Source of the DNA: DATGFB01 sp032160545 | GTDB taxonomy: Bacteria; Actinomycetota; Actinomycetes; Mycobacteriales; Jatrophihabitantaceae | DNA length: 49,052 bases | Direction: 5' to 3' | Assembly: GCA_032160545.1 (NCBI GenBank) | Contig: JAVHVN010000162.1 | Location: forward strand, 1-49,052 | Shown here: piece after piece, positions 25,342 through 33,693 of the stretch | Layout: each line of letters begins with the position of its first letter | Numbering within the stretch: the stretch's first letter is position 1 | Program-made: the position numbers and the translations under genes | The notes under the pieces: generated by a model | What the model was told of the DNA's origin: nothing | Databases searched by the model: none | The model's input: only the letters and a program-made list of their open reading frames with translations

Positions 25342-25570
25342 TCAGGATCGGCGACGTTCGGTCGCGTGTCAACCTTCCGTTTAGAATCGCGTCCCGGATG
25401 CGGGTACTCTGGCCCGCCTACTCAGCTAGGGATACGGGTGCAAATTGGCCTCACGCGCAAGGTCGTCACGTTCGGTCACTGAGCGGGATGCTCCGGCGAA
25501 GAAGGCCCGTGCGGGCCGCCGAAGCGATGCCGGCTCAACCGAACGCGTTGCCGCCGTCGCGCCCGCAGTG

Positions 25571-26587
25571 ATGCCGCGGCCGTCCTCGCCGCGTCTGAAG
25601 GACGTTGCGGAGGCCGCGGGTGTCCACGTGTCCACGGCATCACGAGCGCTCAACGAGCAGACCGCGGCGATGGTGCAGGAGGAGACGCTCGATCGAGTCC
25701 GGCGCGCAGCCAATCAACTCGGCTACCGCGTGAACGGGATGGCCCGGGCACTGAAGACCCGGCGCTCGATGTCCATCGGCATGCTTGTGCCCGACATCAC
25801 CAACCCGTTCTTCCCGCCGGTGGTCCGCGGCGCCGAGGGAGCGCTCGCGAAGGCCGGATTCTCGCTGTTCCTGTCGAGTACCGACAACGACACGGACAAG
25901 GCCCGCAGCCAGCTCGACGCCATGACCGAGGCACGTGTCGACGGTCTGTTGCTCGGCATGGTGCAGCGTCGGGACCCTGCCATCGACCGGCTACGCGCGG
26001 GCGCCATCCCGGTCGTCTTGTTCAATCGCACCGTCGACGACGAGGGCATCTCCTCGGTCGTGCCCGACGACGCGCTCGGCTTGAGACTGGCGGTCACTCA
26101 CCTGTTCGAGCTCGGTCATCGGCGAGTGGGCCTCGTGGTCGGACCACTGTTCACGTCGAACGGTGAACGGCGCCTTCGCGCGTTCCGCCGTTCGGCGCGC
26201 CGGCTCGGTCTGGAATTCCACGTCGTCGAAGCCACCGCATTCGACGAGGCGGCAGGACTGCGAGCCACGGAGCAGATGATCCGTGAGTTCCCCGGAATGA
26301 CAGCGCTGGTCGCCGGTAACGATCTGCTCGCTCTCGGGGCCATCGACGCCGGACTGAACGCGGGCTTGCGCTGCCCTAGGGACCTGTCCGTCGTCGGATT
26401 CAACGACATGCCGCTGGCCGGGCGGCTGAGCCCGCCGTTGACGACGGTGAATGTCCCGGAACTCACGCTTGGTCGCCTTGCGGCGGAGGTGCTGCTGTCG
26501 CTTATTGCGAACCCGCAGCAGCAGCCTGAGCGGATCGTTGTTCCGGTAACCCTGGTTTCGCGAGGGTCAACCGCGCCACCACGCTGA
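25571..26587 (+). CDS. LacI/GalR-family transcriptional repressor, proposed master regulator of the catabolic region
   Basis: 338 residues from ATG 25571, the normal family length. An in-frame TTG at 25445 would add 42 Arg/Ala-rich residues, and neither start has a strong ribosome site. Residues 9-28 are the LacI helix-turn-helix (LKDVAEAAGVHVSTASRALN). The hinge helix MARALKTRRS carries the Leu (about 61) that intercalates into the central CpG of operators in this family. IGMLVPDITNPFFPPVVRG starts the periplasmic-binding-like ligand domain, which continues with HLFELGHRRVGLV and DLSVVGFNDMPLAGRLSPPLTTV. It sits between two divergent catabolic transcripts. All operator candidates listed here centre on CG and resemble PurR-type sites, as expected for such a protein. 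Confidence 0.92.
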   Translation: MPRPSSPRLKDVAEAAGVHVSTASRALNEQTAAMVQEETLDRVRRAANQLGYRVNGMARALKTRRSMSIGMLVPDITNPFFPPVVRGAEGALAKAGFSLFLSSTDNDTDKARSQLDAMTEARVDGLLLGMVQRRDPAIDRLRAGAIPVVLFNRTVDDEGISSVVPDDALGLRLAVTHLFELGHRRVGLVVGPLFTSNGERRLRAFRRSARRLGLEFHVVEATAFDEAAGLRATEQMIREFPGMTALVAGNDLLALGAIDAGLNAGLRCPRDLSVVGFNDMPLAGRLSPPLTTVNVPELTLGRLAAEVLLSLIANPQQQPERIVVPVTLVSRGSTAPPR

Positions 26588-26646
26588 ACTCGACGTGGCT
26601 TCGCGTGGTCCTGTGCCGTGGCCTGTACGCGGGCCTACGACGCGCC

Positions 26647-26677
26647 TTGACAATCTCCTACGCTCAGCGACTAGATT
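26647..26677 (+). promoter_or_regulatory. Putative sigma70-type promoter of the ThDP-enzyme operon
   Basis: TTGACA (26647-26652) and TAGATT (26672-26677) with a 19-bp spacer, directly followed by the operator candidate at 26681. The spacing is slightly long. The position fits a repressible start about 35 bp before the GTG at 26717. Confidence 0.4.
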
Positions 26678-26680
26678 GAC

Positions 26681-26694
26681 TGCAATCGGTTGCA
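26681..26694. promoter_or_regulatory. LacI-type operator candidate (TGCAATCGGTTGCA)
   Basis: Extends to CTGCAATCGGTTGCAG (26680-26695), a 16-bp inverted repeat with one mismatched pair. It lies just downstream of the putative -10 and 22 bp before the start codon of the ThDP enzyme, a classic repression position. Confidence 0.7.
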
Positions 26695-26716
26695 GACCCG
26701 CCTTACGGAGATCATC

Positions 26717-28558
26717 GTGGTGCACACCATTCCCGACCGGGATCTGAACGAGCTCCGTCCGAACCCTTCGCGCGCAGCTGCTTCGAACGAGCCGACGCAG
26801 CCGAAACACGGGGGTGACCTGCTCACGTCATTGCTGATCGAGCACGGCGTCGAGCGCGTGTTCGGCTTGCCCGGTGGGCAGACCCTGGCACTGTACGACG
26901 GGATCCGTAACCGATCCGACGAGATAGCCCACGTCCTTGTCCGGGACGAGCGGTCGGCAGCGTATGCGGCGGATGGATACGCCCGGGTCACCGGCCGCGT
27001 CGGTGTGTGCGACGCGACGGTCGGGCCCGGCACAGCGAAGCTGCCCTCCGGACTCGGCGAGGCGCTGGGCGCGTCGATACCGGTCGTGGCGTTGGTGAGC
27101 GAGCTGCCCGCCCGGCTGGCCGCGCATCGATATCGCAGCGCCGCCTCGCAGGCACTCGATCAGGCCACCTTGCTGCAGCCGGTGACGAAATGGCACGCAA
27201 CGGTCCCCGATGCGACGTCCATGCCCGACCTCGTCCGGCAGGCGTTTCGGGAGGCGTCCAGTGGGCGTCCAGGCCCCACAGTTCTGTTCCTGCCCCAAGA
27301 CGTGCTGGACGCCCCGTTGCCACCGGATCTCGCCGCAGAGCTGTCCATCACGCCGCCAAGCGCAGCAGGTGCCGCTCCAGCGCGTTTCGGTAGGTACCCC
27401 GCGTTCCGACCGGCTCCAGATCCGGTAGATCTGGCCGCAGCGGTCACCGCCTTGACCGCCGCGCACCGCCCGATGATCGTCGCTGGCGGGGGAGTGGTGA
27501 TCTCGGGTGCCGAGGCCGCGCTGACCCTCTGCGCGGAGTTGCTTGGCGCGGCGGTCGCGACGTCGTTGTCGGGCAAGGGAGCGATCGCCGAGAACCACCG
27601 CCTCGCGGTCGGGGTCATCGGGACCATGGGAACACCGGCCGCCACAGCAGCGATCGACGAGGCGGACGTGGTGCTGCTCGTCGGCACCAAGGCCGGTAGC
27701 GGGCCGACCTTCAGCTGGACCCGCCCCCGACCTGATCAGACCGTCGTGCAGTTGGACATCGATCCCGCCGAGCTGGGCCGGGTGTTCCCGCTGCGCGCTG
27801 CGGTCCTTGCCGATGCACGAGCAGGCTTGGAGGCATTGTCCGAACAACTTGTCGCCGTCAGCAATGCGCAGCCGGACCGGTCGCAGTGGCAGGCGCAGCT
27901 GGACGATCACAACGGGACGTGGCGGGCGGCCAGAGACATCGAGCGCAGCAATGACGCCCGTCCGATCGCGCCGCAACGCGTCGTCGGTGAGCTACAGGAA
28001 GCCCTCGGTCCGGACGACATCCTGCTCTGCGATGCCAGCCTGTCCAGCGGATGGGGCGGCGTATATCTCGACCAACACTCGGTTGGGCGGAAGGTGCTGA
28101 TGCCGCGTGGGCTGGCCGGTCTCGGCTACGCCCTGCCCGCCGCGATCGGGGTCGCGACGGCTGATCGCGACGTGCGAACGGTCGTGCTGACCGGTGACGG
28201 TGCGCTTGCGTACGCCGTCGGCGAGTTCGCCACCATCATCGAGCAGCGTCTGCCGATCACGGTCGTCGTGCTCAACAATCGTTCGCTCGGCTGGATTCGG
28301 TGGTACCGGCGGATCACATTCGGCACCGGCTGGGAGAACGAGGACTTCGCAGACGTCGACTACAGCGCCGTGGCAAATGCCTACGGGTGGGATGCCGAAC
28401 GAATCGAGGATCCCGCTCAACTCGGGCCGGCGATGGAGCGGGCCCTGCGCAGCGGACGCCCCAGCCTGCTGGACGTCATCACCGAAACCTGGACGACCCC
28501 CGTCTCGGGCCACCGTCGGGCGGTCGAGCAGCACACCACATCCGGATATGGAGGCTGA
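26717..28558 (+). CDS. Acetolactate synthase-like ThDP-dependent enzyme
   Basis: 613 residues from GTG 26717, with GGAG 6 nt before it; an upstream TTG lies inside the operator and is unlikely. The PYR domain has FGLPGGQTLALYDGI and the catalytic Glu (about residue 78) in VRDERSAAYAADGYARVTG. The central Rossmann-like domain and the PP domain with TGDGALAYAVGEF and VVLNNRSLGWIRW (GDG-to-N motif) follow. This is the AHAS/IolD/cyclohexane-1,2-dione-hydrolase superfamily. No small regulatory subunit of acetolactate synthase is present, and the catabolic context argues against branched-chain amino acid synthesis. Formation or cleavage of an alpha-diketone or acyloin is plausible. It heads a transcript with creatininase, MDR dehydrogenase and DapA-like genes. 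Confidence 0.87.
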   Translation: MVHTIPDRDLNELRPNPSRAAASNEPTQPKHGGDLLTSLLIEHGVERVFGLPGGQTLALYDGIRNRSDEIAHVLVRDERSAAYAADGYARVTGRVGVCDATVGPGTAKLPSGLGEALGASIPVVALVSELPARLAAHRYRSAASQALDQATLLQPVTKWHATVPDATSMPDLVRQAFREASSGRPGPTVLFLPQDVLDAPLPPDLAAELSITPPSAAGAAPARFGRYPAFRPAPDPVDLAAAVTALTAAHRPMIVAGGGVVISGAEAALTLCAELLGAAVATSLSGKGAIAENHRLAVGVIGTMGTPAATAAIDEADVVLLVGTKAGSGPTFSWTRPRPDQTVVQLDIDPAELGRVFPLRAAVLADARAGLEALSEQLVAVSNAQPDRSQWQAQLDDHNGTWRAARDIERSNDARPIAPQRVVGELQEALGPDDILLCDASLSSGWGGVYLDQHSVGRKVLMPRGLAGLGYALPAAIGVATADRDVRTVVLTGDGALAYAVGEFATIIEQRLPITVVVLNNRSLGWIRWYRRITFGTGWENEDFADVDYSAVANAYGWDAERIEDPAQLGPAMERALRSGRPSLLDVITETWTTPVSGHRRAVEQHTTSGYGG

Positions 28559-28566
28559 TTTCTCCC

Positions 28567-29391
28567 ATGCCACGTCACCCCGAGCGCCAGCTGGAGCGCC
28601 TGACCCAGCCGGTCGCCGCGCGCCTCATCGACAGCAGCGGCGTCGCGGTCCTGATAGCGGGCAGCATCGAGCAGCACGGCAGCCATCTGCCGCTCGGTAC
28701 CGACGCCTTCGCGGCGCTCTCGATCGGTGAGCGCGTGGCCGAGCGACTCGACACGGTGGTCGCAACCCTCGGGCCGGTGGGTGTCGCTCACTATCACGGT
28801 TCGTGGGGCGGTTCGTTGACGCTCACTCCGGAGACTCTCTCGTCGGTGTTCGTCGAGATCTGCGGTGGCCTGCGCGCCGCTGGAGCGAAGCGAATCCTCG
28901 TCGTGAACTGGCATGAGGGAAACTCGGCAACGCTGCGCCTGGCCGCCGATCGGTGTCAGCGCACGCACGACGTCCAGGTGCTGCTCGCAGAGTCGCACGT
29001 GATCACCCATTCCCTGCACCCGGAGGAAATGGAGTTCACCCATGCGGGCTCGATGGAGACGGCGGCGGTGCTTGCGTACGACGCCTCGCTCGTCAAGCTC
29101 GACCAGGCCGCCGAACCAAGCGACCGCACCGCCGGCGAGGCTGCGCACGCGTTGTTCCGGCAGCCGGACGTGTACCCGATCATGCGGGACTTCCACGACG
29201 TTGCGCCGACGGGCTGGTACGGATCTCCCCAACTCGCCGACGTCGGACGTGCGGAGGAGATTGCCGAGGAGGTCGCCGATCACATTGTCCGGCGTGCCTA
29301 CGAGGTGTGGGCGGCGCTCGAGAAGCATGTGCCCGCATCCCTGTTCGCGACGCCCGCCGCCGATGGCGTGGCGATGGGTGCGACGCTGTGA
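28567..29391 (+). CDS. Creatininase-family (creatinine amidohydrolase-like) protein
   Basis: 274 residues from ATG 28567, 8 bp after the ThDP gene, with GGAGG upstream. Metal-site motifs are present: AGSIEQHGSHLPLGTDA with the Glu/His/Asp ligands, VVNWHEGNS in place of the usual NGHGGN, and THAGSMETA, which is HAGxxET. The family includes creatininase, ArfB, MftE and inosose hydrolases, all cyclic-amide or C-C/C-N hydrolases with a binuclear metal site. The ligands appear intact, so activity is likely. The end overlaps the next gene (GTGA at 29388-29391). In this operon it may open a lactam or another cyclic intermediate; which one is unknown. Confidence 0.85.
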   Translation: MPRHPERQLERLTQPVAARLIDSSGVAVLIAGSIEQHGSHLPLGTDAFAALSIGERVAERLDTVVATLGPVGVAHYHGSWGGSLTLTPETLSSVFVEICGGLRAAGAKRILVVNWHEGNSATLRLAADRCQRTHDVQVLLAESHVITHSLHPEEMEFTHAGSMETAAVLAYDASLVKLDQAAEPSDRTAGEAAHALFRQPDVYPIMRDFHDVAPTGWYGSPQLADVGRAEEIAEEVADHIVRRAYEVWAALEKHVPASLFATPAADGVAMGATL

Positions 29392-30455
29392 CCGCAACGG
29401 CAGGGGCGCCCACGATGCGAGCAGCGATGCTGGCCGAGTTCGGCCACTTGACGCTGGCCGACGTACCGGTCCCTGAGCCGGGGCCGGGTGAAGTGCTGTG
29501 CAGTGTGCGTGCGTGTGGCATGTGCGGAACCGATCTCAAGATCGTCAACGGTGGATTCGCCGGTACGTGGCCGCCTTCCTTGCCGTTCATCATCGGACAC
29601 GAATGGTCCGGCGTGATCACGGCGATGGGCTCGGGAACCGAGCGCAGCGGCTTGAGCGTCGGGGATCGAGTGGTGGCCGAGAACCACGCCGGATGCGGGT
29701 CGTGCCGCCTCTGTCGAGCGGGTCGCTACAACCTGTGCGAACGCGTGCGCGAGCCAGGTTTCAAGCTCTACGGTCACACGGCACCCGGCGCGCTCGCGCA
29801 GTTCGCGGCACGCCCTGCAATCGCGACGCACAGGCTGCCGGACCACGTGAGCGACGTGGCGGGCGCGCTCGTCAACCAAGCCGCTCTGACAGTGCATGCA
29901 GGTCGCCGTGCCGGTATCCAACCCGGGTCGAGTGCTGCCGTCTTCGGACCAGGGCTCCTCGGACTATTGATGCTCCAAGTCGCTCGCGCGGCCGGGGTGA
30001 CGCAAGTAATCACCGTCGGACGCGGCAGCCGGCTGGAGACCGCTGCCGAGCTCGGCAGTTCAGGCATCATCGACTACGAGAAGGTCGACCCGGTCGCCGG
30101 GATCCGGGACATGACGGGCGGGCGGGGAGTGGACTACGTGTTCGACTGCTCGGGAAATCCGGACGTCGTGGAACAGCTTCTCCGCTCGGTGCGCCGTGGT
30201 GGCACCGTCGCGTTGCTTGGGCTTACTGGTGGGGCCATGGCACAGCTGCCGTTGGACCTGCTCGCCCTCGACGAACTGAACGTGCTCGGCGTGCGCTCGA
30301 GTCCGAACGCCTACCCGGCCACCATCGAACTGATGGCGTCCGGCGCGATCAACACCGAACCACTCACGCGCGACCAGTACGACCTGGACCACGTGTCGGA
30401 AGCGTTCGCGGCGTTGGAGAACCGTGCCGCCATTCGTCCCATCGTGGTGATGTGA
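29388..30455 (+). CDS. Zinc-dependent medium-chain alcohol/polyol dehydrogenase
   Basis: 355 residues from GTG 29388, whose TGA overlap with the creatininase gene indicates coupling. The catalytic Zn ligands lie in ACGMCGTDLK and IGHEWSGVI, and the structural Zn cysteines in AGCGSCRLCRAGRYNLCE. The Rossmann motif is VFGPGLLGLLMLQVA. VDYVFDCSGNPDVVEQLL and the terminal helix are as in threonine, sorbitol and related dehydrogenases. It oxidises a secondary alcohol of a pathway intermediate using NAD(P). The exact substrate cannot be inferred. Confidence 0.9.
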   Translation: MTATAGAPTMRAAMLAEFGHLTLADVPVPEPGPGEVLCSVRACGMCGTDLKIVNGGFAGTWPPSLPFIIGHEWSGVITAMGSGTERSGLSVGDRVVAENHAGCGSCRLCRAGRYNLCERVREPGFKLYGHTAPGALAQFAARPAIATHRLPDHVSDVAGALVNQAALTVHAGRRAGIQPGSSAAVFGPGLLGLLMLQVARAAGVTQVITVGRGSRLETAAELGSSGIIDYEKVDPVAGIRDMTGGRGVDYVFDCSGNPDVVEQLLRSVRRGGTVALLGLTGGAMAQLPLDLLALDELNVLGVRSSPNAYPATIELMASGAINTEPLTRDQYDLDHVSEAFAALENRAAIRPIVVM

Positions 30456-30462
30456 GCGCCCG

Positions 30463-31362
30463 GTGATCTCGCCGATCAGCGGGGTGATCGGCGCTCCGGT
30501 CACCCCGTTCACCGAGGACGACCGAGTCGACACCGCCGCGCTCGAACGGCTGTGCGACGACCTCGTGTCGGCCGGCGTTTCGGGCATCGCCTTGCCGCTG
30601 CACACCGGCGAATCGCTGAACCTGACGACGGAGGAACGCCGCCTGGTGGTCGAGCGGGCGATAGCAGCCGTTGGGGGTCGCGTACCCGTGCTGGTGCATG
30701 TGAGCATGCCCGGCACCAAGCAGGTGATCGAGCTGGCCGTCCATGCCGAGGCGGCCGGCGCGGCGGCGGTCATCGCCGTGACGCCGTACCACTGGCGCCC
30801 GTCTACGCGAGCGCTCGCGGAGCACTTCCGGGCCGTCGCGGCGTCGGTGTCGATCGGGGTCCTTGCCTACAACTTCCCGTCCCGCCTCGGTGTGGCTGTC
30901 GACGCCGATCTCATCGAAGAGCTGATCGAGTCCTGTCCCAACTTCGTGGGTGTCAAGGACGCCAGCTACGACATGCAGGCCTTCACCGAGGCGTGCCGGC
31001 GGGCGAGCGCGTTGCGGTCCGACTTTGCAATGCTCACGGGGGTCGAATACCTGCTTCCCTCCATGCCGGTCGGCGGTTCCGGCTGCTTCTCACCGGCGTC
31101 CTGCATCGCCCCCGAACTCGTCCTCGCGCTGTACGACGCGTGCGTTGCTGAAGAATTTGCCCGAGCGAAGGATCTGCAGCATCGTGCCTCTGCGCTGTGG
31201 CACCTGCTACGTGAATGCGGGTATCCCGCATCGGTCAAGGCTGCACTGAAGCTGCAGGGGAGACCCGTTGGCGGCGTGCGGTTGCCGCTGCTCGACCTCG
31301 ATGAGAGCGCGTTGATGCGGCTCGAGCGCGGGCTCACGGCGCTCGATCTGCTGCCGCGGTAA
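30463..31362 (+). CDS. DapA-family class I aldolase/lyase, copy 1
   Basis: 299 residues from GTG 30463, 7 bp after the preceding stop. A TIM-barrel DHDPS/NAL-family protein: the Schiff-base Lys165 lies in FVGVKDASYD and the catalytic Tyr136 in LAYNFPSRLG. The GTTGE phosphate-loop equivalent is LHTGES (residues 46-51), and AAVIAVTPYHWRPS is the canonical strand after it. Members condense or cleave pyruvate and an aldehyde. In a catabolic cluster, pyruvate release from a 2-keto-4-hydroxy acid is likely. It is the last gene before the ABC-transporter promoter and shares the transcript beginning at 26717. Confidence 0.88.
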   Translation: MISPISGVIGAPVTPFTEDDRVDTAALERLCDDLVSAGVSGIALPLHTGESLNLTTEERRLVVERAIAAVGGRVPVLVHVSMPGTKQVIELAVHAEAAGAAAVIAVTPYHWRPSTRALAEHFRAVAASVSIGVLAYNFPSRLGVAVDADLIEELIESCPNFVGVKDASYDMQAFTEACRRASALRSDFAMLTGVEYLLPSMPVGGSGCFSPASCIAPELVLALYDACVAEEFARAKDLQHRASALWHLLRECGYPASVKAALKLQGRPVGGVRLPLLDLDESALMRLERGLTALDLLPR

Positions 31363-31402
31363 CCCGCAGATCCCGTGATCCTCAATCGTTAGGGGCGAAC
31401 CG

Positions 31403-31431
31403 TTGACAACGGGGGACGGGACTCCTACGTT
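31403..31431 (+). promoter_or_regulatory. Sigma70-type promoter of the branched-chain-type ABC transporter operon
   Basis: TTGACA (31403-31408), a 17-bp spacer and TACGTT (31426-31431). The operator candidate follows 3 bp later. A weaker CAATCGTTAG match at 31383-31392 upstream of the -35 could be an auxiliary site. Confidence 0.6.
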
Positions 31432-31434
31432 TTC

Positions 31435-31448
31435 TGCAAACGATTGTT
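31435..31448. promoter_or_regulatory. LacI-type operator candidate (TGCAAACGATTGTT)
   Basis: CAAACGATTG core centred on CG, immediately downstream of the -10 of the transporter promoter and 43 bp before the GTG at 31492. It is in a position to block initiation. Confidence 0.65.
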
Positions 31449-31491
31449 TTCTCGTTCTGACTCCAGGCACTGAGGCCACCAGGAGGTCGCC

Positions 31492-32784
31492 GTGAAACTC
31501 GTCCCGTCATCTCGACACACGGACAGGCGGTATCTGGGTCGGCGCCGCGCGGCAGCATTTGCCGCCGGGACGGTAGCTCTCGCGCTGGTCGCGAGCGCGT
31601 GCAGCAGCTCGGGAAGCAAGTCGAGCGGCAGCACCGGAAGCAACAGCTCGAAGCCGATCACCATCGGCGTCTCGGTCTCGTTGTCCGGTGACTTCTCAGC
31701 GGACGGCCTGGCCACGGAACAGGGCTACCAGACGTGGGCGGCTTACCAGAACGCCCACGGCGGCATCCTCGGACACCAGATCAAGATGAAGTTCCTTTCC
31801 GACGGTTCGAGCCCGACACAGGTCGTCACGAACTACCAGAAGCTGATCACCGTCGACAAGGTCGACTTCGTACTCGGCCCGTACTCGACGCTACTGACCC
31901 GGCCGGCTTCAGTTATCGCGAACCGCTACCAGTACGTGATGCTCGAAGGAATCGGCGGCGGCCCTTCGGTCTTCCAGTCGGGCTTGAAGAACGTATTCGA
32001 CGTCAGTGCGTCCGCGACCTTCCAGATGATCACCTTTGCCAAGTGGCTTGCGGCGAACTCCAGCCCGCAGCCAGTTGCGTACGCGACCATGGACGACCCC
32101 TTCATCAAGCCGACGACCGACGGTGCGCGCGACTACCTGACACAGCACGGCTTCCCCAGCGCGGTGTACAAGGTCTACCCGCTCGAGACCACCGACTTCA
32201 CCCCGATCGCCTCGTCGATCGTCGCGTCGGGAGCGAAGATCGTCGTGCTCGGCACCATGCCGCCTGACGGCTACGCGTTCATCCAGTCGTTCATCCAAAA
32301 GCACTTCAACCCGCAGATGCTCATCGAGGCGTCCGGCCCCGACCAGGGCTCCAGCTTCGTCAAGGCCGTCGGGGCGAAGAACACCGAAGCACTCATGGTG
32401 CCCAACACCTGGTACCCGGGCTCGACGTTCTTCCAGAACTCCGACATGGTCGCGCAGTACCTCAAGATGTTCGGCGGCAAGGCCGAGAACATCAGTGCGG
32501 ATGTCGCCGAGGCGTTCTCCGCGGGCCAAGTGCTGACCCAGGGGCTCACCCACAACAACTCGCTCAGCAACCCGACGTTGCAGAACTACCTGCACTCGGA
32601 CGTGACGTTCCAGAGCGTCCAGGGCCCGGTGAAGTTCGCGGCAGATGGAGAGAACGCCGGCGCAACCCCGTACGTCTTCCAGTGGCAGAAGGGCAAGCCC
32701 GTCCCCGTGTTGCCGCTAGGCATCGCGGACGCGAAGCCGATCGAGACCAACCGCCCCAACTGGGGAACGACTACTGGTTCCTAG
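31492..32784 (+). CDS. LivK-type ABC transporter substrate-binding lipoprotein
   Basis: 430 residues from GTG 31492, with a strong AGGAGG. A twin-Arg-containing signal sequence ends in the lipobox VASAC (Cys about residue 37), followed by a Ser/Gly-rich linker, so the protein is lipid-anchored outside the membrane. The mature part begins with PITIGVSVSLSGDFSADG and has the two-lobe type I binding fold of leucine/amide-binding proteins (AAYQNAHGGILGHQIKM, VDFVLGPYSTLLTRPAS). Relatives bind amino acids, amides, urea or aromatic acids. Placement under a LacI-type operator within catabolic genes suggests it captures the pathway substrate. Confidence 0.93.
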   Translation: MKLVPSSRHTDRRYLGRRRAAAFAAGTVALALVASACSSSGSKSSGSTGSNSSKPITIGVSVSLSGDFSADGLATEQGYQTWAAYQNAHGGILGHQIKMKFLSDGSSPTQVVTNYQKLITVDKVDFVLGPYSTLLTRPASVIANRYQYVMLEGIGGGPSVFQSGLKNVFDVSASATFQMITFAKWLAANSSPQPVAYATMDDPFIKPTTDGARDYLTQHGFPSAVYKVYPLETTDFTPIASSIVASGAKIVVLGTMPPDGYAFIQSFIQKHFNPQMLIEASGPDQGSSFVKAVGAKNTEALMVPNTWYPGSTFFQNSDMVAQYLKMFGGKAENISADVAEAFSAGQVLTQGLTHNNSLSNPTLQNYLHSDVTFQSVQGPVKFAADGENAGATPYVFQWQKGKPVPVLPLGIADAKPIETNRPNWGTTTGS

Positions 32785-32820
32785 CAGCAGAGCCGCAGCA
32801 GTCAGGGACAGGAAAAAACC

Positions 32821-33693
32821 TTGCTGATCACACAGGCCGTTATCGATGGCATCCTCGTTGGCGGCTTCTACGCACTGATGGCCGCCGGACTGACGCTGGT
32901 ATTCGGCGTGATGGACATCGTGAACTTCGCGCAGGGTGCTCTGGTCGTACTGGGTGCGTACCTGAGCTACGCGTTGTCGGTACACCTGAACATCGATCCG
33001 TTCCTGTCGCTGTTCATCACGGTGCCGGCAACTGCCCTGCTCGGCGTCGCCATCTACTGGGTGTTGATCAAGCCGATCAAGCGTGACCGGGTGGTGATGT
33101 CGCTGCTTGTGATGTTCGCGGTGGCCACTCTGATCGAAGGCATCTTGGACTACGTGTTCAAGAGCAACCTCGTTCAGATCCACGCCTCGTACATCAACAA
33201 GTCCTACAACCTCGGCAAGCTCAACTTCCCGGCGATCTACGTCTACGCGTTCCTGCTCAGCATCGGGCTGCTCGGTGGGCTGTACCTGCTCATCTACCGC
33301 AGCAACTTCGGCCGTAGCCTTCGCGCGTCGATGCAGAACCCGGTCGCTGCTCGGCTGGTCGGCATCAACACGGACCGTGTGTCGGCGATAACACTCGGCA
33401 TCGGGATCGGGCTCGCCGCGGCTGGCGGCATGGTGTTCGGCACGACCAACGCCTTCAACGCCGCCAGCTCCTACGACCTGATCTCGCGGCTGCTCGTCAT
33501 CGTGATTCTCGGCGGGTTCGGCAGCGTGAGCGGAGCATTGGTGGCCGCGCTGTTGATGCTCGTCATCCAAGACGTCGTGGCGGTGACGTGGTCACCGCTA
33601 TGGGGTCAGACCACCTTTTACATGGTCCTGGTCGTGGTACTCCTGCTGCGTCCGCAAGGTCTCTTCGGCCGGAAGGCGGTTCGCGCCCAATGA
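32821..33693 (+). CDS. livH: Branched-chain-type ABC permease, LivH
   Basis: 290 residues from TTG 32821, preceded by an AGGAAA ribosome site. About eight hydrophobic segments. Family motifs are GGFYALMAAGLTLVFGVMDIVNFAQG at the N-terminus (cited here as the region of residues 14-39) and the LGGFGSVSGALVAALLM loop near the C-terminus that contacts the ATPase. The start of LivM overlaps the stop (ATGA at 33690), so the subunits are translated together. It forms the membrane channel with LivM. Confidence 0.93.
   Translation: MLITQAVIDGILVGGFYALMAAGLTLVFGVMDIVNFAQGALVVLGAYLSYALSVHLNIDPFLSLFITVPATALLGVAIYWVLIKPIKRDRVVMSLLVMFAVATLIEGILDYVFKSNLVQIHASYINKSYNLGKLNFPAIYVYAFLLSIGLLGGLYLLIYRSNFGRSLRASMQNPVAARLVGINTDRVSAITLGIGIGLAAAGGMVFGTTNAFNAASSYDLISRLLVIVILGGFGSVSGALVAALLMLVIQDVVAVTWSPLWGQTTFYMVLVVVLLLRPQGLFGRKAVRAQ

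Noticed and set aside
26717..28558. Biosynthetic acetolactate synthase (ilvB)
   Set aside because: There is no ilvN or ilvC neighbour, and it is the first gene of a catabolic operon under a LacI-type operator.
10476..29391. A creatinine degradation pathway (creatininase plus creatinase-like M24 proteins)
   Set aside because: The M24 proteins diverge strongly from creatinase, the genes are about 10 kb apart, and no sarcosine oxidase or urea-handling genes are present.
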